59,744 bases of DNA from Rhodobacter sp. (GTDB lineage Bacteria; Pseudomonadota; Alphaproteobacteria; Rhodobacterales; Rhodobacteraceae). Position 1 is the first letter of the stretch, and each line of letters opens with the position of its first letter. Where the stretch lies: positions 1-59,744 of the forward strand of contig JAIXRW010000019.1 in assembly GCA_027484985.1 (NCBI GenBank), given 5' to 3'. Below are positions 7,317 to 15,334 of this stretch, piece after piece. Both the position numbers and the translations under genes were made by a program. A model generated the notes under the pieces. It did no database searches. It was given only the letters and a program-made list of their open reading frames with translations, and was not told the DNA's origin.

Positions 7317-9338
7317 TCAGAAATTGCCGAAGCCGCGGCGGTCGCGGTCGCTGTTGGTGCCGCCGTTTGCCGCAGTGCGTGCGGGGGCGGGGGCGGGGCG
7401 CTGGCCACCCATCTGGCCAGCGATCATCGCCTGAATCTGGGCCATCAGGTCGGCGGACACACCGTCGAGCGAAAGGCCCGCGATTTCGGGGGCGGTGTCC
7501 ATCTGGCGCAGGCGGTAGCGGGCGATTTCGGCGCGCATGCCGTCGGTAACGCTTGCCATCTGGTCGGACGAGGCGGCGAGTTCCTCGGCCTGCTGGCTGG
7601 TGGCGAGGGCCGATTTCGCGATTTCACCGATGGCGATGTTGATCTGCGCCACGCCGCGCGACTGTTCGTCGGATGCGGTGGCGATTTCGGTGACAAGCGA
7701 TTTCACCTTTTCGATGTCATCCGCGATCGAGACGAAGGCCTTGCTGGTTTCATCGGCGATCTTGACGCCCGATTGCACGCGGGTCGCGGCATCTTCGATC
7801 AGTTCCGAGGTTTCGCGCGCGGCCTTGGCCGAGCGTCCGGCGAGGTTGCGGACTTCTTGCGCCACGACGGCGAAGCCGCGGCCGTGCTGGCCTGCGCGTG
7901 CCGCCTCGACCGCCGCGTTCAGGGCCAGAAGGTTGGTCTGGAAGGCGATTTCGTCGATCACCTTGATGATCTTGGCGATATCCTGGCTTGAGGCGCGGAT
8001 GCCCTGCATGGCGTTGACCATCTCGTTGATCTTGCCCTTGCCGACGGCGGCCACTTCCGAGGCGCCAACGACAAGCTGGCTGGCCTTGGCCGCCGCTGCC
8101 GCGTTCGATTTCACCTGCGCGTCGGTTTCTTCGGCCGAGGCTGAAACCTCGTCAACAGAGGAGGACTGGATCTGCGAATTGGTGGCCAGCGATTTCGACG
8201 ACTGGCTGAGTTGTTCGACCGTGGTCGCAACCAGCGTGATCTGGCCCCCGATGCGGCCGAACGCGCCGTTGAGCCCCGCGAAAGCCGAGTCGAAGGCATC
8301 GACGATGCGGATGAAATCGCCCTGAAAGCGCGCGCGGTCGGGCGCGACATCCAGCGTGCCGTCAACGATGGCGTTGGACAGGCGTTCGATCTCACCGATC
8401 ACGGCGGTGAAGTTGTGGCGGATGCTTTCCACAACCTCGTTCAGGAAGGCCTTTTTGCGCGGGAAGGTTTCCAGCTTGGCCGAGAAATTGCCACGGGCGA
8501 TTTCGGCAAGGCAGGCCACGACCTTTTTCTTGGTGTTGATATGTTCCAGCACCATCGCGTTGATGTCATTCACCACGGCGGCGAAGGCGGGGTCGAAACC
8601 TTCGGGCTCGACGAAATGGTCGATGTCGCCTGCGTGGTGGGCGCTGACCATGGCGCGGATGTCGATCAGAAGCTTTTCGATCTGGGTCTTGGCGTGGACC
8701 ACCTCGGTCTGGTCTTGCCATTCGACAAGGTAGCAGCCGTTGGCCGCGCCGCCGATGCGTTTTGGCGTGGCGCGGAAAGTCAGGTGGCGGCCGCCGAGGG
8801 TGAAGCCGCCCTCATGCGTTTTGGTCAGACCCGACAAGAGGCCGCGCTGGTAATCGGGATTGCGGTGGAACACTTCCATGTTCTTGCCGACCACATCGCG
8901 GGCGCGGAACTGCGGCATGTCGCGGCGGATATCGGCCTCGATATCCTCGAACATGCGGTATCCGGCTTCGTTCACATGGCGGATCACCATGTCGGCATCG
9001 GCCAGCATGACGGGGTTCGACAGCGAGTCGATGGTATCGAGCGGGGACATGGTGGCCCAGACATCCGTCTTTTCATGGTCCATGGCTTCGGTCCTTTTTG
9101 CGCCGGTTCCGTCGATCGGGTGGCCGGTGTGGGAGGTGGCTGCCGCGGCAGCAATCGGGTTCGGGGTTGTTGCGGCAGGGCCGGGGACGGTCGGGCCGGA
9201 AGGCGTGGGGGCGGTGGGCGGCGACACGGCATCCGCCATCGCTGCCGCCGGATCGCTGGCCGAGCCCATCGCCTCGTCCAGCGGGTCGGGGCGGCCATTG
9301 GTGCGGTTCGGGCGGCGTGGCGCGGGTCTGCGTGTCAT
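7317..9338 (-). CDS. Cytoplasmic methyl-accepting chemoreceptor (TlpT-like)
   Basis: 673 residues if started at ATG 9338 (GAAAGG upstream); a second plausible start is ATG 9083. No membrane segment is present, so the receptor is soluble. Residues about 1-90 are a Pro/Ala-rich tail, about 95-210 a PAS-like sensor (NPVMLADADMVIRHVNEAGY), about 218-345 HAMP-like helices, and about 360-620 a coiled-coil signalling domain whose tip is IDEIAFQTNLLALNAAVEAA. No C-terminal pentapeptide for CheR/CheB docking is seen. R. sphaeroides encodes the soluble receptor TlpT at this place, part of the cytoplasmic cluster. The ParA-like gene that precedes tlpT there is missing here; only about 30 nt separate this gene from cheW. 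Confidence 0.9.
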   Translation of the reverse strand: MTRRPAPRRPNRTNGRPDPLDEAMGSASDPAAAMADAVSPPTAPTPSGPTVPGPAATTPNPIAAAAATSHTGHPIDGTGAKRTEAMDHEKTDVWATMSPLDTIDSLSNPVMLADADMVIRHVNEAGYRMFEDIEADIRRDMPQFRARDVVGKNMEVFHRNPDYQRGLLSGLTKTHEGGFTLGGRHLTFRATPKRIGGAANGCYLVEWQDQTEVVHAKTQIEKLLIDIRAMVSAHHAGDIDHFVEPEGFDPAFAAVVNDINAMVLEHINTKKKVVACLAEIARGNFSAKLETFPRKKAFLNEVVESIRHNFTAVIGEIERLSNAIVDGTLDVAPDRARFQGDFIRIVDAFDSAFAGLNGAFGRIGGQITLVATTVEQLSQSSKSLATNSQIQSSSVDEVSASAEETDAQVKSNAAAAAKASQLVVGASEVAAVGKGKINEMVNAMQGIRASSQDIAKIIKVIDEIAFQTNLLALNAAVEAARAGQHGRGFAVVAQEVRNLAGRSAKAARETSELIEDAATRVQSGVKIADETSKAFVSIADDIEKVKSLVTEIATASDEQSRGVAQINIAIGEIAKSALATSQQAEELAASSDQMASVTDGMRAEIARYRLRQMDTAPEIAGLSLDGVSADLMAQIQAMIAGQMGGQRPAPAPARTAANGGTNSDRDRRGFGNF

Positions 9339-9369
9339 CGGGGCGGCCTTTCGGGCGGGTCAGGGCGGC

Positions 9370-9876
9370 TTATTCTGCGGCGATCAGATCGGTCGGGACC
9401 GCGATGTCGGTTTCCGAGACGAGGACGGACGTATCGAGCAGCACGGCGACGCGGTCACCGATGCGGCCGATGCCCGCGATGACGGGGCGTTGGGTCGAGC
9501 GGCCAAACTGCGTGTGGCGGTCCACTTGTGCGGGCGGGATTTCCAGCACTTCGGACACGCCATCGACGATGAGCCCGATGGGTGCATCGGCCACATCCAT
9601 GACGATGACGACCGTGCGTTCGTCATAGGCGCGTTCGGGCATGCCAAAGCGCAGCCGCACATCCATGAGCGGGATCACCTTACCGCGCAAGTTGATGACG
9701 CCCTTGATGTAATGGGGCACATCGGGGACGGACATGATGCGCTGCATGCCGACGATTTCGGTCACGCCGGCGATGCCCACGCCATATTCTTCATTGGCAA
9801 GGGCGAAGGTCAGATACATCTCGTCGATATTGTCGGTGTCGTTGAACGACAGGCCGGCGGGGGCTTTATCGGACAT
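9370..9876 (-). CDS. cheW: CheW coupling protein
   Basis: 168 residues from ATG 9876, preferred over the ATG at 9900 because GGAGAGAAAG lies between the two. CheW fold throughout: YLTFALANEEYGVGIAGVTE, then YIKGVINLRGKVIPLMDVRL, the classic receptor- and kinase-binding strand pair, and IGLIVDGVSEVLEI. It links chemoreceptors to the P5 domains of the CheA proteins in the cytoplasmic array. An N-terminal tail of about 18 residues is extra. Position between cheB and the soluble receptor matches CheW4 of the reference operon. Confidence 0.93.
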   Translation of the reverse strand: MSDKAPAGLSFNDTDNIDEMYLTFALANEEYGVGIAGVTEIVGMQRIMSVPDVPHYIKGVINLRGKVIPLMDVRLRFGMPERAYDERTVVIVMDVADAPIGLIVDGVSEVLEIPPAQVDRHTQFGRSTQRPVIAGIGRIGDRVAVLLDTSVLVSETDIAVPTDLIAAE

Positions 9877-9912
9877 GGCTGCTACTTTCTCTCCTGTCAT
9901 CGGTGGGGCGCA

Positions 9913-11001
9913 TCAGGCGCGCAATTCGGTTCGCGGGGCGCGGGTGCCGAGCAAAGCCAGCATCCGTGCGGGTATTTCTTCGAGCGGGAGGGCGGCTTCG
10001 GCACCGCCATTTTCCCACGCGGCCATCGGCATTCCATAAACGACCGAAGTTTCACGATCTTGAGCGAGCGTGCGCCCGCCTGCCTGACGGATGGCCAAAA
10101 GGCCTGCCGCGCCGTCGCGGCCCATGCCTGTCAGAAGGGCCGCAACGGCGTTCTGCCCTGCCAGCCGGGCGACCGAGGCGAAGAGCACATCGACCGAGGG
10201 GCGCGAGAAGCTGACAGCGGGCCCTTCGAACAGGCGCACGCGATAGCCGGTGCCGTGGCGGTCAAGCTCCATATGCTGGCGGCCGCCGGGGGCGATCAGC
10301 ACGGTGCCGGTTTCAAGCGTGTCGCCATGGCATGCCTCGCGCACGGAAACGGTGCAGAGGCCGTCAAGACGGGCGGCAAAGGCGTTGGTGAAGGCTTCCG
10401 GCATGTGCTGGACGATGACCACGGGGGGGCAATCGGCGGGCAGCATCGGCAGGATGGTGCCCAGCGCCTGCACCCCGCCGGTGGACGAACCGAGCGCCAT
10501 GACCTCGTGCCCGGCCAGACCGCGCGGGGTGGCAAGGGGGGCAGGGCTGCGGGCGCGGGCGGGGCGGGCGCGGCCCACGACCACATGGGCATCGGCCGCG
10601 GCGCGCACACGTTTGCAGATATCGGCCATCATCGCGGGCAGACCCGAGGCCAGCCCCGCGCCAAGGGCGGGTTTGGGGATGATGTCCACTGCCCCCGCCT
10701 CCATCGCGTCAAGCGAGGTGCGGGCACCTTCGACAGTGTGGGCCGAGATCATCACCGTGGGGATACGCGCCTTGGGCAGGAACTGGCGCAGGAAGGTGAT
10801 GCCGTCCATTTCGGGCATCTCGACATCAAGGGTGATGACATCGGGGCGCAGGTCTTCGATCATGCGCCATGCGGTTTCGGTATTCGACGCGGCGCCCACC
10901 ACCTCGATGAAGCGGTCGGACGACAGGCCCATGGTCAGCACCTTGCGGACCATGGCCGAGTCATCGACGATCAGCACGCGGACGATGCGCTGGGCGGACA
11001 T
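9913..11001 (-). CDS. cheB: CheB receptor methylesterase/deamidase
   Basis: 362 residues. Receiver domain 1-125 with acidic residues in LIVDDSAM, phospho-Asp about 59 in ITLDVEMPEMDG and Lys about 110. Catalytic domain about 165-350 with the Ser-His-Asp triad visible: Ser 173 in GSSTGG, His 199 in VQHMPEAF, Asp 296 in GMGRDGAAG. It removes methyl groups from receptor glutamates when phosphorylated, giving adaptation together with CheR. The ATG overlaps the cheR stop (ATGA), so both are made in step. Confidence 0.95.
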   Translation of the reverse strand: MSAQRIVRVLIVDDSAMVRKVLTMGLSSDRFIEVVGAASNTETAWRMIEDLRPDVITLDVEMPEMDGITFLRQFLPKARIPTVMISAHTVEGARTSLDAMEAGAVDIIPKPALGAGLASGLPAMMADICKRVRAAADAHVVVGRARPARARSPAPLATPRGLAGHEVMALGSSTGGVQALGTILPMLPADCPPVVIVQHMPEAFTNAFAARLDGLCTVSVREACHGDTLETGTVLIAPGGRQHMELDRHGTGYRVRLFEGPAVSFSRPSVDVLFASVARLAGQNAVAALLTGMGRDGAAGLLAIRQAGGRTLAQDRETSVVYGMPMAAWENGGAEAALPLEEIPARMLALLGTRAPRTELRA

Positions 11002-11810
11002 CAGTGGCCCCCCTTGCGGTGGATGCCATTGTCCACCGGCTGCCAGCGCGAGGGCAGGTCGCGGATGTTTTCTGTGACCGAGGTGACAAGCCAGCCGCCC
11101 GGTTCGGTGACATCGTGGATGGCATTGAGCGTGGCGATCTGGTCGGCCTGTTCGAAGTAATACAGGATGTTGCGGCAGAACACGGTCTGAAACGCCTTGC
11201 GGAAGGGGTAGGGCGTTGTCTTGAGGTTCATCTGCCGGAAGGTGCAGCAGGCGCGCAATTCGGCGCGGATGCGATATTGCGCCAGCCCTGCGGGTTCGAA
11301 ATACTTGCGTTGCAGGTCGGCCGGAACATGGGCAAGCCGGTGTTCCGAGAACAGACCCGCCTCGGCCTGATCGACCACGGGGGCGGATATGTCGGTGCCA
11401 AGGATGGCCGTGCGCTTGAGCGCGCCAAGGCCGTAATCTTCGGCGATCATGATGGCGAGGGTGTAGGCCTCTTCGCCCGAAGAGCAGGCGGCCGACCAGA
11501 TGCGGATTTCGTCGCGCTGGGCAAGGCCGGGCAGGATGGCGCTGCGGAAGTGCTGAAGCACTTCGGGTTCGCGGAAGAAATAGGTGTGGTTGGTCGAGGC
11601 GGCATGCATCACCGCCAGTTGCAGTTCGTGGCTGGCATCCGACGACAGGCGGCGGGCAAGGTCATGCAGGGTGGGCACGGTAAAGGCCCGCTGCACGCGT
11701 GACAGGCGCTGGCGCAGAAGCTCCATCTTGTGTTCGGGGTAGTGGATGCCGCACCGCTGGCTGAGCCAGCCGCGGATCATCTCGCAGCCCTGAATCTCGA
11801 CCTCGCTCAT
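11001..11810 (-). CDS. cheR: CheR receptor methyltransferase
   Basis: 269 residues from ATG 11810; this start overlaps the cheA4 stop by four bases. N-terminal helical domain about 1-75 (ending near RRLSSDASHELQLAV), then the SAM-dependent methyltransferase domain with the SAM loop IWSAACSSGEEAYTLA, a TDIS motif (LGTDISAPVVDQA) and the CRNILYYF strand typical of CheR. It methylates receptor glutamates. No tetratricopeptide extension. Equivalent by order to CheR3 of R. sphaeroides. Confidence 0.94.
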   Translation of the reverse strand: MSEVEIQGCEMIRGWLSQRCGIHYPEHKMELLRQRLSRVQRAFTVPTLHDLARRLSSDASHELQLAVMHAASTNHTYFFREPEVLQHFRSAILPGLAQRDEIRIWSAACSSGEEAYTLAIMIAEDYGLGALKRTAILGTDISAPVVDQAEAGLFSEHRLAHVPADLQRKYFEPAGLAQYRIRAELRACCTFRQMNLKTTPYPFRKAFQTVFCRNILYYFEQADQIATLNAIHDVTEPGGWLVTSVTENIRDLPSRWQPVDNGIHRKGGH

Positions 11811-13024
11811 GACGAGACCCCGGCGCCGAGGCGTTCGCAATCGAGGACAAGCGCCACTTCGCCCGTGCCCAGAAGCGCGCAGCCCCAGCTGGCCCGCACA
11901 TTGGCCAGGCGCCCGATCAGCGGTTTCATCACCACCTGCTGGCGGTCGAGGATTTCATCGACCGGCACGGCAATGGCGCCGTTCGAGGTGTTGAACACCA
12001 CCAGAACGCCCGAGGGCGCATCACGATCCCCGATGGGCGCGCCGTAGAACTGGTCAAGGCGGCAGACGGGAACATGCTTGCCACGCAGGCGGAACATTTC
12101 CGAACCGCCCTCGGCCGAGATGGCCAGAAGCTCGCCGGGGTTGGGGCGGGCGATTTCCGAGACGACATCGATGGGCACGGCGAAAAGCTGGCTTCCCAGC
12201 CGCAGGATGATGCAGTCGAGAAAGGCCAGCGAGACGGGGATGTGCAGGGCAACGCGGGTGCCCTGACCTGCCGTGCTGTCAACCGCGATACGGCCGCGCA
12301 GGGCGGTCATGGTGGAGTTGAGCACATCCATCCCGACCCCGCGGCCCGACAGGTTCGAGACGGTTTCGGCGGTGGAAAAGCCCGGCTCGAAGATGACTTT
12401 CCAGAGGGCTGCGGGTTCGGGTTCTTCGGTTTCACCGAAAAACCCCTTTTCGCGGGCCTTTTTCAGGATCTTTTCGCGCGAGAGGCCGCGGCCGTCATCG
12501 GCCACGATGATCTGCACCTCGGACCCGACCTGCGCGGCGGACAGCGTGATGCGGCCCTGTTCGGTCTTGCCGGTGGCCAGCCGTTCGGCGGGCGGTTCCA
12601 GCCCGTGGTCGGCGGAATTGCGGACCACATGCAGCAAGGGATCATAGAGCTTGTCTGCGACAAGCTTGTCGATCGCGGTATCGCCGCCCTCGATCACCAT
12701 GTCGATGGATTTGCCGGTCTGGCGTTCCAGTTCGCGCACCATGCGGCGCAGGCGGCGGAACACATCATCGATGGGCACAAGGCGAAGGTCGGTCGCGGCG
12801 TCCTGCACCTCGCGCACGATCATGTTCAGGCGGTGGACGGCGGTATCGAAATTGGACAGGTCGAGCCCCTGAAGATCGGGCGACTGCACGGTTTCGGACA
12901 CCGAAAGCGACAATTCGCCCACAAGGTCCATCAGGCGGCTGATCTTGTCGGAGGATACGCGCATCAGGCCGCTATCGGCGGCGGTGGCCGTGGCGGTGCT
13001 TTGCGGTTCGACGGCCATGCTCAT
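11807..13024 (-). CDS. cheA4: CheA kinase without Hpt domain (CheA4 type)
   Basis: 405 residues from ATG 13024 (AAGGGGGG upstream). There is no P1 or P2 domain. The protein starts with the dimerisation helices (P3, about 22-80), then a complete ATPase domain: N box LHVVRNSADHGLE (131-143), G1 ADDGRGL (175-181), a GFSTAE element, and G2 SGRGVGMDV (226-234). A CheW-like P5 domain follows (about 266-400). It therefore has all parts needed to bind ATP but no His to phosphorylate, and should phosphorylate P1 of the large CheA in trans, as CheA4 does in R. sphaeroides. First gene of the chemotaxis operon. Confidence 0.94.
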   Translation of the reverse strand: MSMAVEPQSTATATAADSGLMRVSSDKISRLMDLVGELSLSVSETVQSPDLQGLDLSNFDTAVHRLNMIVREVQDAATDLRLVPIDDVFRRLRRMVRELERQTGKSIDMVIEGGDTAIDKLVADKLYDPLLHVVRNSADHGLEPPAERLATGKTEQGRITLSAAQVGSEVQIIVADDGRGLSREKILKKAREKGFFGETEEPEPAALWKVIFEPGFSTAETVSNLSGRGVGMDVLNSTMTALRGRIAVDSTAGQGTRVALHIPVSLAFLDCIILRLGSQLFAVPIDVVSEIARPNPGELLAISAEGGSEMFRLRGKHVPVCRLDQFYGAPIGDRDAPSGVLVVFNTSNGAIAVPVDEILDRQQVVMKPLIGRLANVRASWGCALLGTGEVALVLDCERLGAGVSS

Positions 13025-13137
13025 GTCCGGCCCCCCTTGGCCGCGGCGCGTGGCGCGGCGGTTCGGGTGCCTGAAGGCAGCATGATGATGTGGCGGAAGA
13101 TCATCCCGTCATTCCCTTTGTCATCCGGAAGTCTGCT

Positions 13138-13153
13138 TGCAAATCGCAGGCCA
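13138..13153 (-). promoter_or_regulatory. Candidate sigma-54 promoter of the chemotaxis operon
   Basis: Minus strand TTGGCCTGCGATTTGCA: GG at 13152-13151, GC at 13140-13139, spacing ten, good TTTGCA at -12, weaker -24 (GGCCTG). It lies about 115 nt before cheA4 and downstream of the 101-residue gene, in a 160-nt gap with no coding content. Confidence 0.55.
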
Positions 13154-13184
13154 ACCGGCCCGCGGGGAAAGTTGCGCCGCACGG

Positions 13185-13490
13185 TCAGGCGGCATCCTCG
13201 TTCCGGTCGAAGTTGAAGATGCAGACGCCGTCAAATCCGGTGGATTTGAACAGGAAGGTCTTTTTCATCGTGTCGAGGAAGCCGCCATGCTTCTTTTCAA
13301 ACACCTTGAGGTCGTTGACCGACGGGAAGAAGACGTTGATCGAGACGTCGCCTTCCTTGCTTATCAGGACGTTGAGCCCTGACAGGTTGCAGGTCGGAAT
13401 GGCATTTCCCAAGGCTTCGATGACAAAAGGCGCCGCGATCTGGGCGGCATCGAGACTGGGGAATTTGAGATGGTAGGTTTTCGACAGCAT
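13185..13490 (-). CDS. Unknown 101-residue protein
   Basis: 101 residues from ATG 13490. The product is Lys/Phe/Asn-rich (DLKVFEKKHGGFLDTMKKTF), unlike the Ala/Arg-rich neighbours, and its codons include more A/T, which hints at different origin or at strong sequence constraint. Strand-helix alternation such as DVSINVFFPSVNDLKVFEKKHGGFL resembles small ferredoxin-like alpha/beta dimers, but I do not recognise the family. No signal or membrane segment. The ribosome site is weak (AGGGGC). It is separated from cheA4 by 160 nt that hold a candidate promoter, so it may be transcribed alone. Confidence 0.6.
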   Translation of the reverse strand: MLSKTYHLKFPSLDAAQIAAPFVIEALGNAIPTCNLSGLNVLISKEGDVSINVFFPSVNDLKVFEKKHGGFLDTMKKTFLFKSTGFDGVCIFNFDRNEDAA

Positions 13491-13887
13491 GGACCGCTTG
13501 CCCCTAGAGGTTGACGCTTGTTCCCCCAAAGGAACGGCGCGATGGCACGGGATGTGATACAGACCTTGGGATGGGTATGGCGAAAACCGCTGGCGCCGGA
13601 CTGGCGGATCGTCGGGGGCGACCCCGCCGGTATGGGCAGACCCGGATGGGGTTGCGGCCATCGGCACGGGGCCGATACCGCCTGCCGTCGCGTCGGAAAA
13701 CCGGCCAGATGCAGGACAGGCGCAGCCGTGCCGACAGTTTGACGGCCTTTTGGCGCGTTCCCCCCTGTTATCGGCCCCGCCGAGGGCGGTTTTAGCGGCA
13801 GGCCCACATTTTTTTCGACGCCGCGCCCGAACTGGCACGGCACGTGCTTCTTTCCCTGCGACGACGGCTTGCAAGGGAGTTCCGGCC
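13491..13887. other. 397-nt divergent intergenic region before fleT
   Basis: No gene is credible here. It holds the fleT promoter on the plus strand. I searched the minus strand by eye for a GG-N10-GC site serving the 101-residue gene and found none, so that gene may use another sigma factor. Confidence 0.6.
13833..13849 (+). promoter_or_regulatory. sigma-54 promoter of fleT-fliEFGHIJ
   Basis: TGGCACGGCACGTGCTT: GG 13834-13835, GC 13846-13847, spacing ten. The -24 block is perfect; the -12 block reads GTGCT instead of TTGCA, unlike the other sites in the window. Start of fleT is 41 nt past the GC. Confidence 0.78.
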
Positions 13888-15024
13888 ATGGCGACCATCC
13901 ATTTGATCGACGAGGGCTTTGACGCGGCACCCGCGCTGGCGCAGCTTTTGGCGCGGCGGCGTGTGGCGGTAGAGCGCGGGGCCAAGCCGGCTGCGGGTGT
14001 GCAGGTGCTGGCGGCATCGGCGGTGGCCGAGGCGCGGCTGGGGGGGGCACGCGGGCTGGCCGAACAGGCGCGGGGCTGTGGCGCGAAGATGGTGGTGGTG
14101 GTGACCGAAAACGCCCCCGCCTTTGCCATGACCGAGGAACTGGGCGGGCGTCTGCTGCGCGTGGCCCTGCCCGCGCCGGGACAGGTGGCGCTGCGCGACA
14201 GCGGGATGCTGATGCTGGCCGATATTCTGGGCGGGCAGGTGCAGGCCATGGTGGCCGCCGACCCCGCCACGGGGCAGTTGATCGATCTGGCCGCCCGTGT
14301 GGCGCGGACGGATGTGACGGTGTTCATCAACGGACCCACGGGTTCGGGCAAGGAAGTGCTGGCGCGGCAGGTCCATGCCGCAAGCCGCCGTGCGGCGGCG
14401 CCCTTTGTCGCCATCAATTGCGCGGCAATTCCCGAAAACATGCTGGAAGCGATCCTGTTCGGCCACGAGAAGGGCGCCTTTACCGGGGCATCGACGGCCA
14501 ACAAGGGCATCATCCGTGCGGCCGAGGGCGGGACGCTGATGCTGGACGAGGTGTCGGAAATGCCGATGGGCTTGCAGTCAAAGCTGCTGCGTGTGTTGCA
14601 GGAACGCAGCCTGACGCCGATCGGGTCGCAGACGGAAGTGGCGGTGGATATCCGCGTGATCGCCACATCGAACCGCGACATGCCCGAGGAGGTGCGCGCC
14701 CGGCGGTTCCGCGAGGATCTGTTCTACCGGCTGAACGTATTCCCCTTGGCCACCCGTGCGCTGTGCGAGCGGCCGGATGACATTCCGGTTCTGGCGGCGG
14801 CGATGGTGCGGCGGCATACGCCCGCCGGGGCCGCGCTGCCCGCGCTGTCGGCCGAGGCGATTGCCGTGCTGATGGCGCATGACTGGCCGGGCAATGTGCG
14901 CGAGCTGGAAAACGTGATCCAGCGCGCGCTGGTGATGCAGGAAGGCGGGGTGATCACGCCCATGGACCTGCTGATCAACGCGAGCGCGCCGAGTGCGATG
15001 CTGGCGCTGGCGCGTGCGGTCTGA
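13888..15024 (+). CDS. fleT: sigma-54 activator without DNA-binding domain (FleT)
   Basis: 378 residues from ATG 13888 (AAGGGAG upstream). Residues 1-125 are an unrecognised N-terminal region without receiver signature. The AAA+ core has Walker A NGPTGSGKE (148-156), the sigma-54 contact loop GAFTGA (196-201), Walker B GGTLMLDE (214-221) and the R-finger region RRFREDLFYRLNVFP. After the C-terminal AAA+ helices (WPGNVRELENVIQRAL) it ends within about 30 residues, so the HTH domain is absent. In R. sphaeroides FleT also lacks the HTH and works by joining FleQ to activate most class III flagellar promoters, while FleQ alone activates fleT. It is the first gene of the fliE operon, as there. Confidence 0.92.
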   Translation: MATIHLIDEGFDAAPALAQLLARRRVAVERGAKPAAGVQVLAASAVAEARLGGARGLAEQARGCGAKMVVVVTENAPAFAMTEELGGRLLRVALPAPGQVALRDSGMLMLADILGGQVQAMVAADPATGQLIDLAARVARTDVTVFINGPTGSGKEVLARQVHAASRRAAAPFVAINCAAIPENMLEAILFGHEKGAFTGASTANKGIIRAAEGGTLMLDEVSEMPMGLQSKLLRVLQERSLTPIGSQTEVAVDIRVIATSNRDMPEEVRARRFREDLFYRLNVFPLATRALCERPDDIPVLAAAMVRRHTPAGAALPALSAEAIAVLMAHDWPGNVRELENVIQRALVMQEGGVITPMDLLINASAPSAMLALARAV

Positions 15025-15033
15025 GGTTAGGGC

Positions 15034-15330
15034 ATGGCAATCGGACCTATCAGCGGCTTTCAGCCGTTCCAGCCCGCACCCCTTGGCAAGCCCGAAGCTG
15101 CGCCCGAGGGCAAAGGATTTGCCGACCGCATCGGTGATGCGATGCAGGATCTGGCCGCCGCGCAAAGCAAGGCGACCGAGTCGGCCAAGGCCTTTGAACT
15201 GGGCAAGACCAGCGATCTGGCCAGCGTGATGGTGGACCAGCAGATTTCGTCGCTGGGGTTCCAGTTCGCGCTGAACGTGCGGAACAAGGCGCTGAGCGCC
15301 TATCGCGACATCATGAACATGCCGGTGTGA
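15034..15330 (+). CDS. fliE: Basal-body protein FliE
   Basis: 98 residues. The C-terminal half has the FliE pattern: SDLASVMVDQQISSLGFQFA, then LNVRNKALSAYRDIMNMPV, the helix that joins the MS ring to the rod. The N-terminal third is a disordered Pro/Ala stretch. Only 9 nt separate it from fleT, and fliF begins 4 nt after its stop, so the order fleT-fliE-fliF is one transcript. Confidence 0.95.
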   Translation: MAIGPISGFQPFQPAPLGKPEAAPEGKGFADRIGDAMQDLAAAQSKATESAKAFELGKTSDLASVMVDQQISSLGFQFALNVRNKALSAYRDIMNMPV

Positions 15331-15334
15331 CCAG

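Noticed and set aside
8860..11160. Long plus-strand open frame of 766 codons
   Set aside because: It is antisense to the receptor, cheW and cheB, all of which have clear family motifs on the minus strand.
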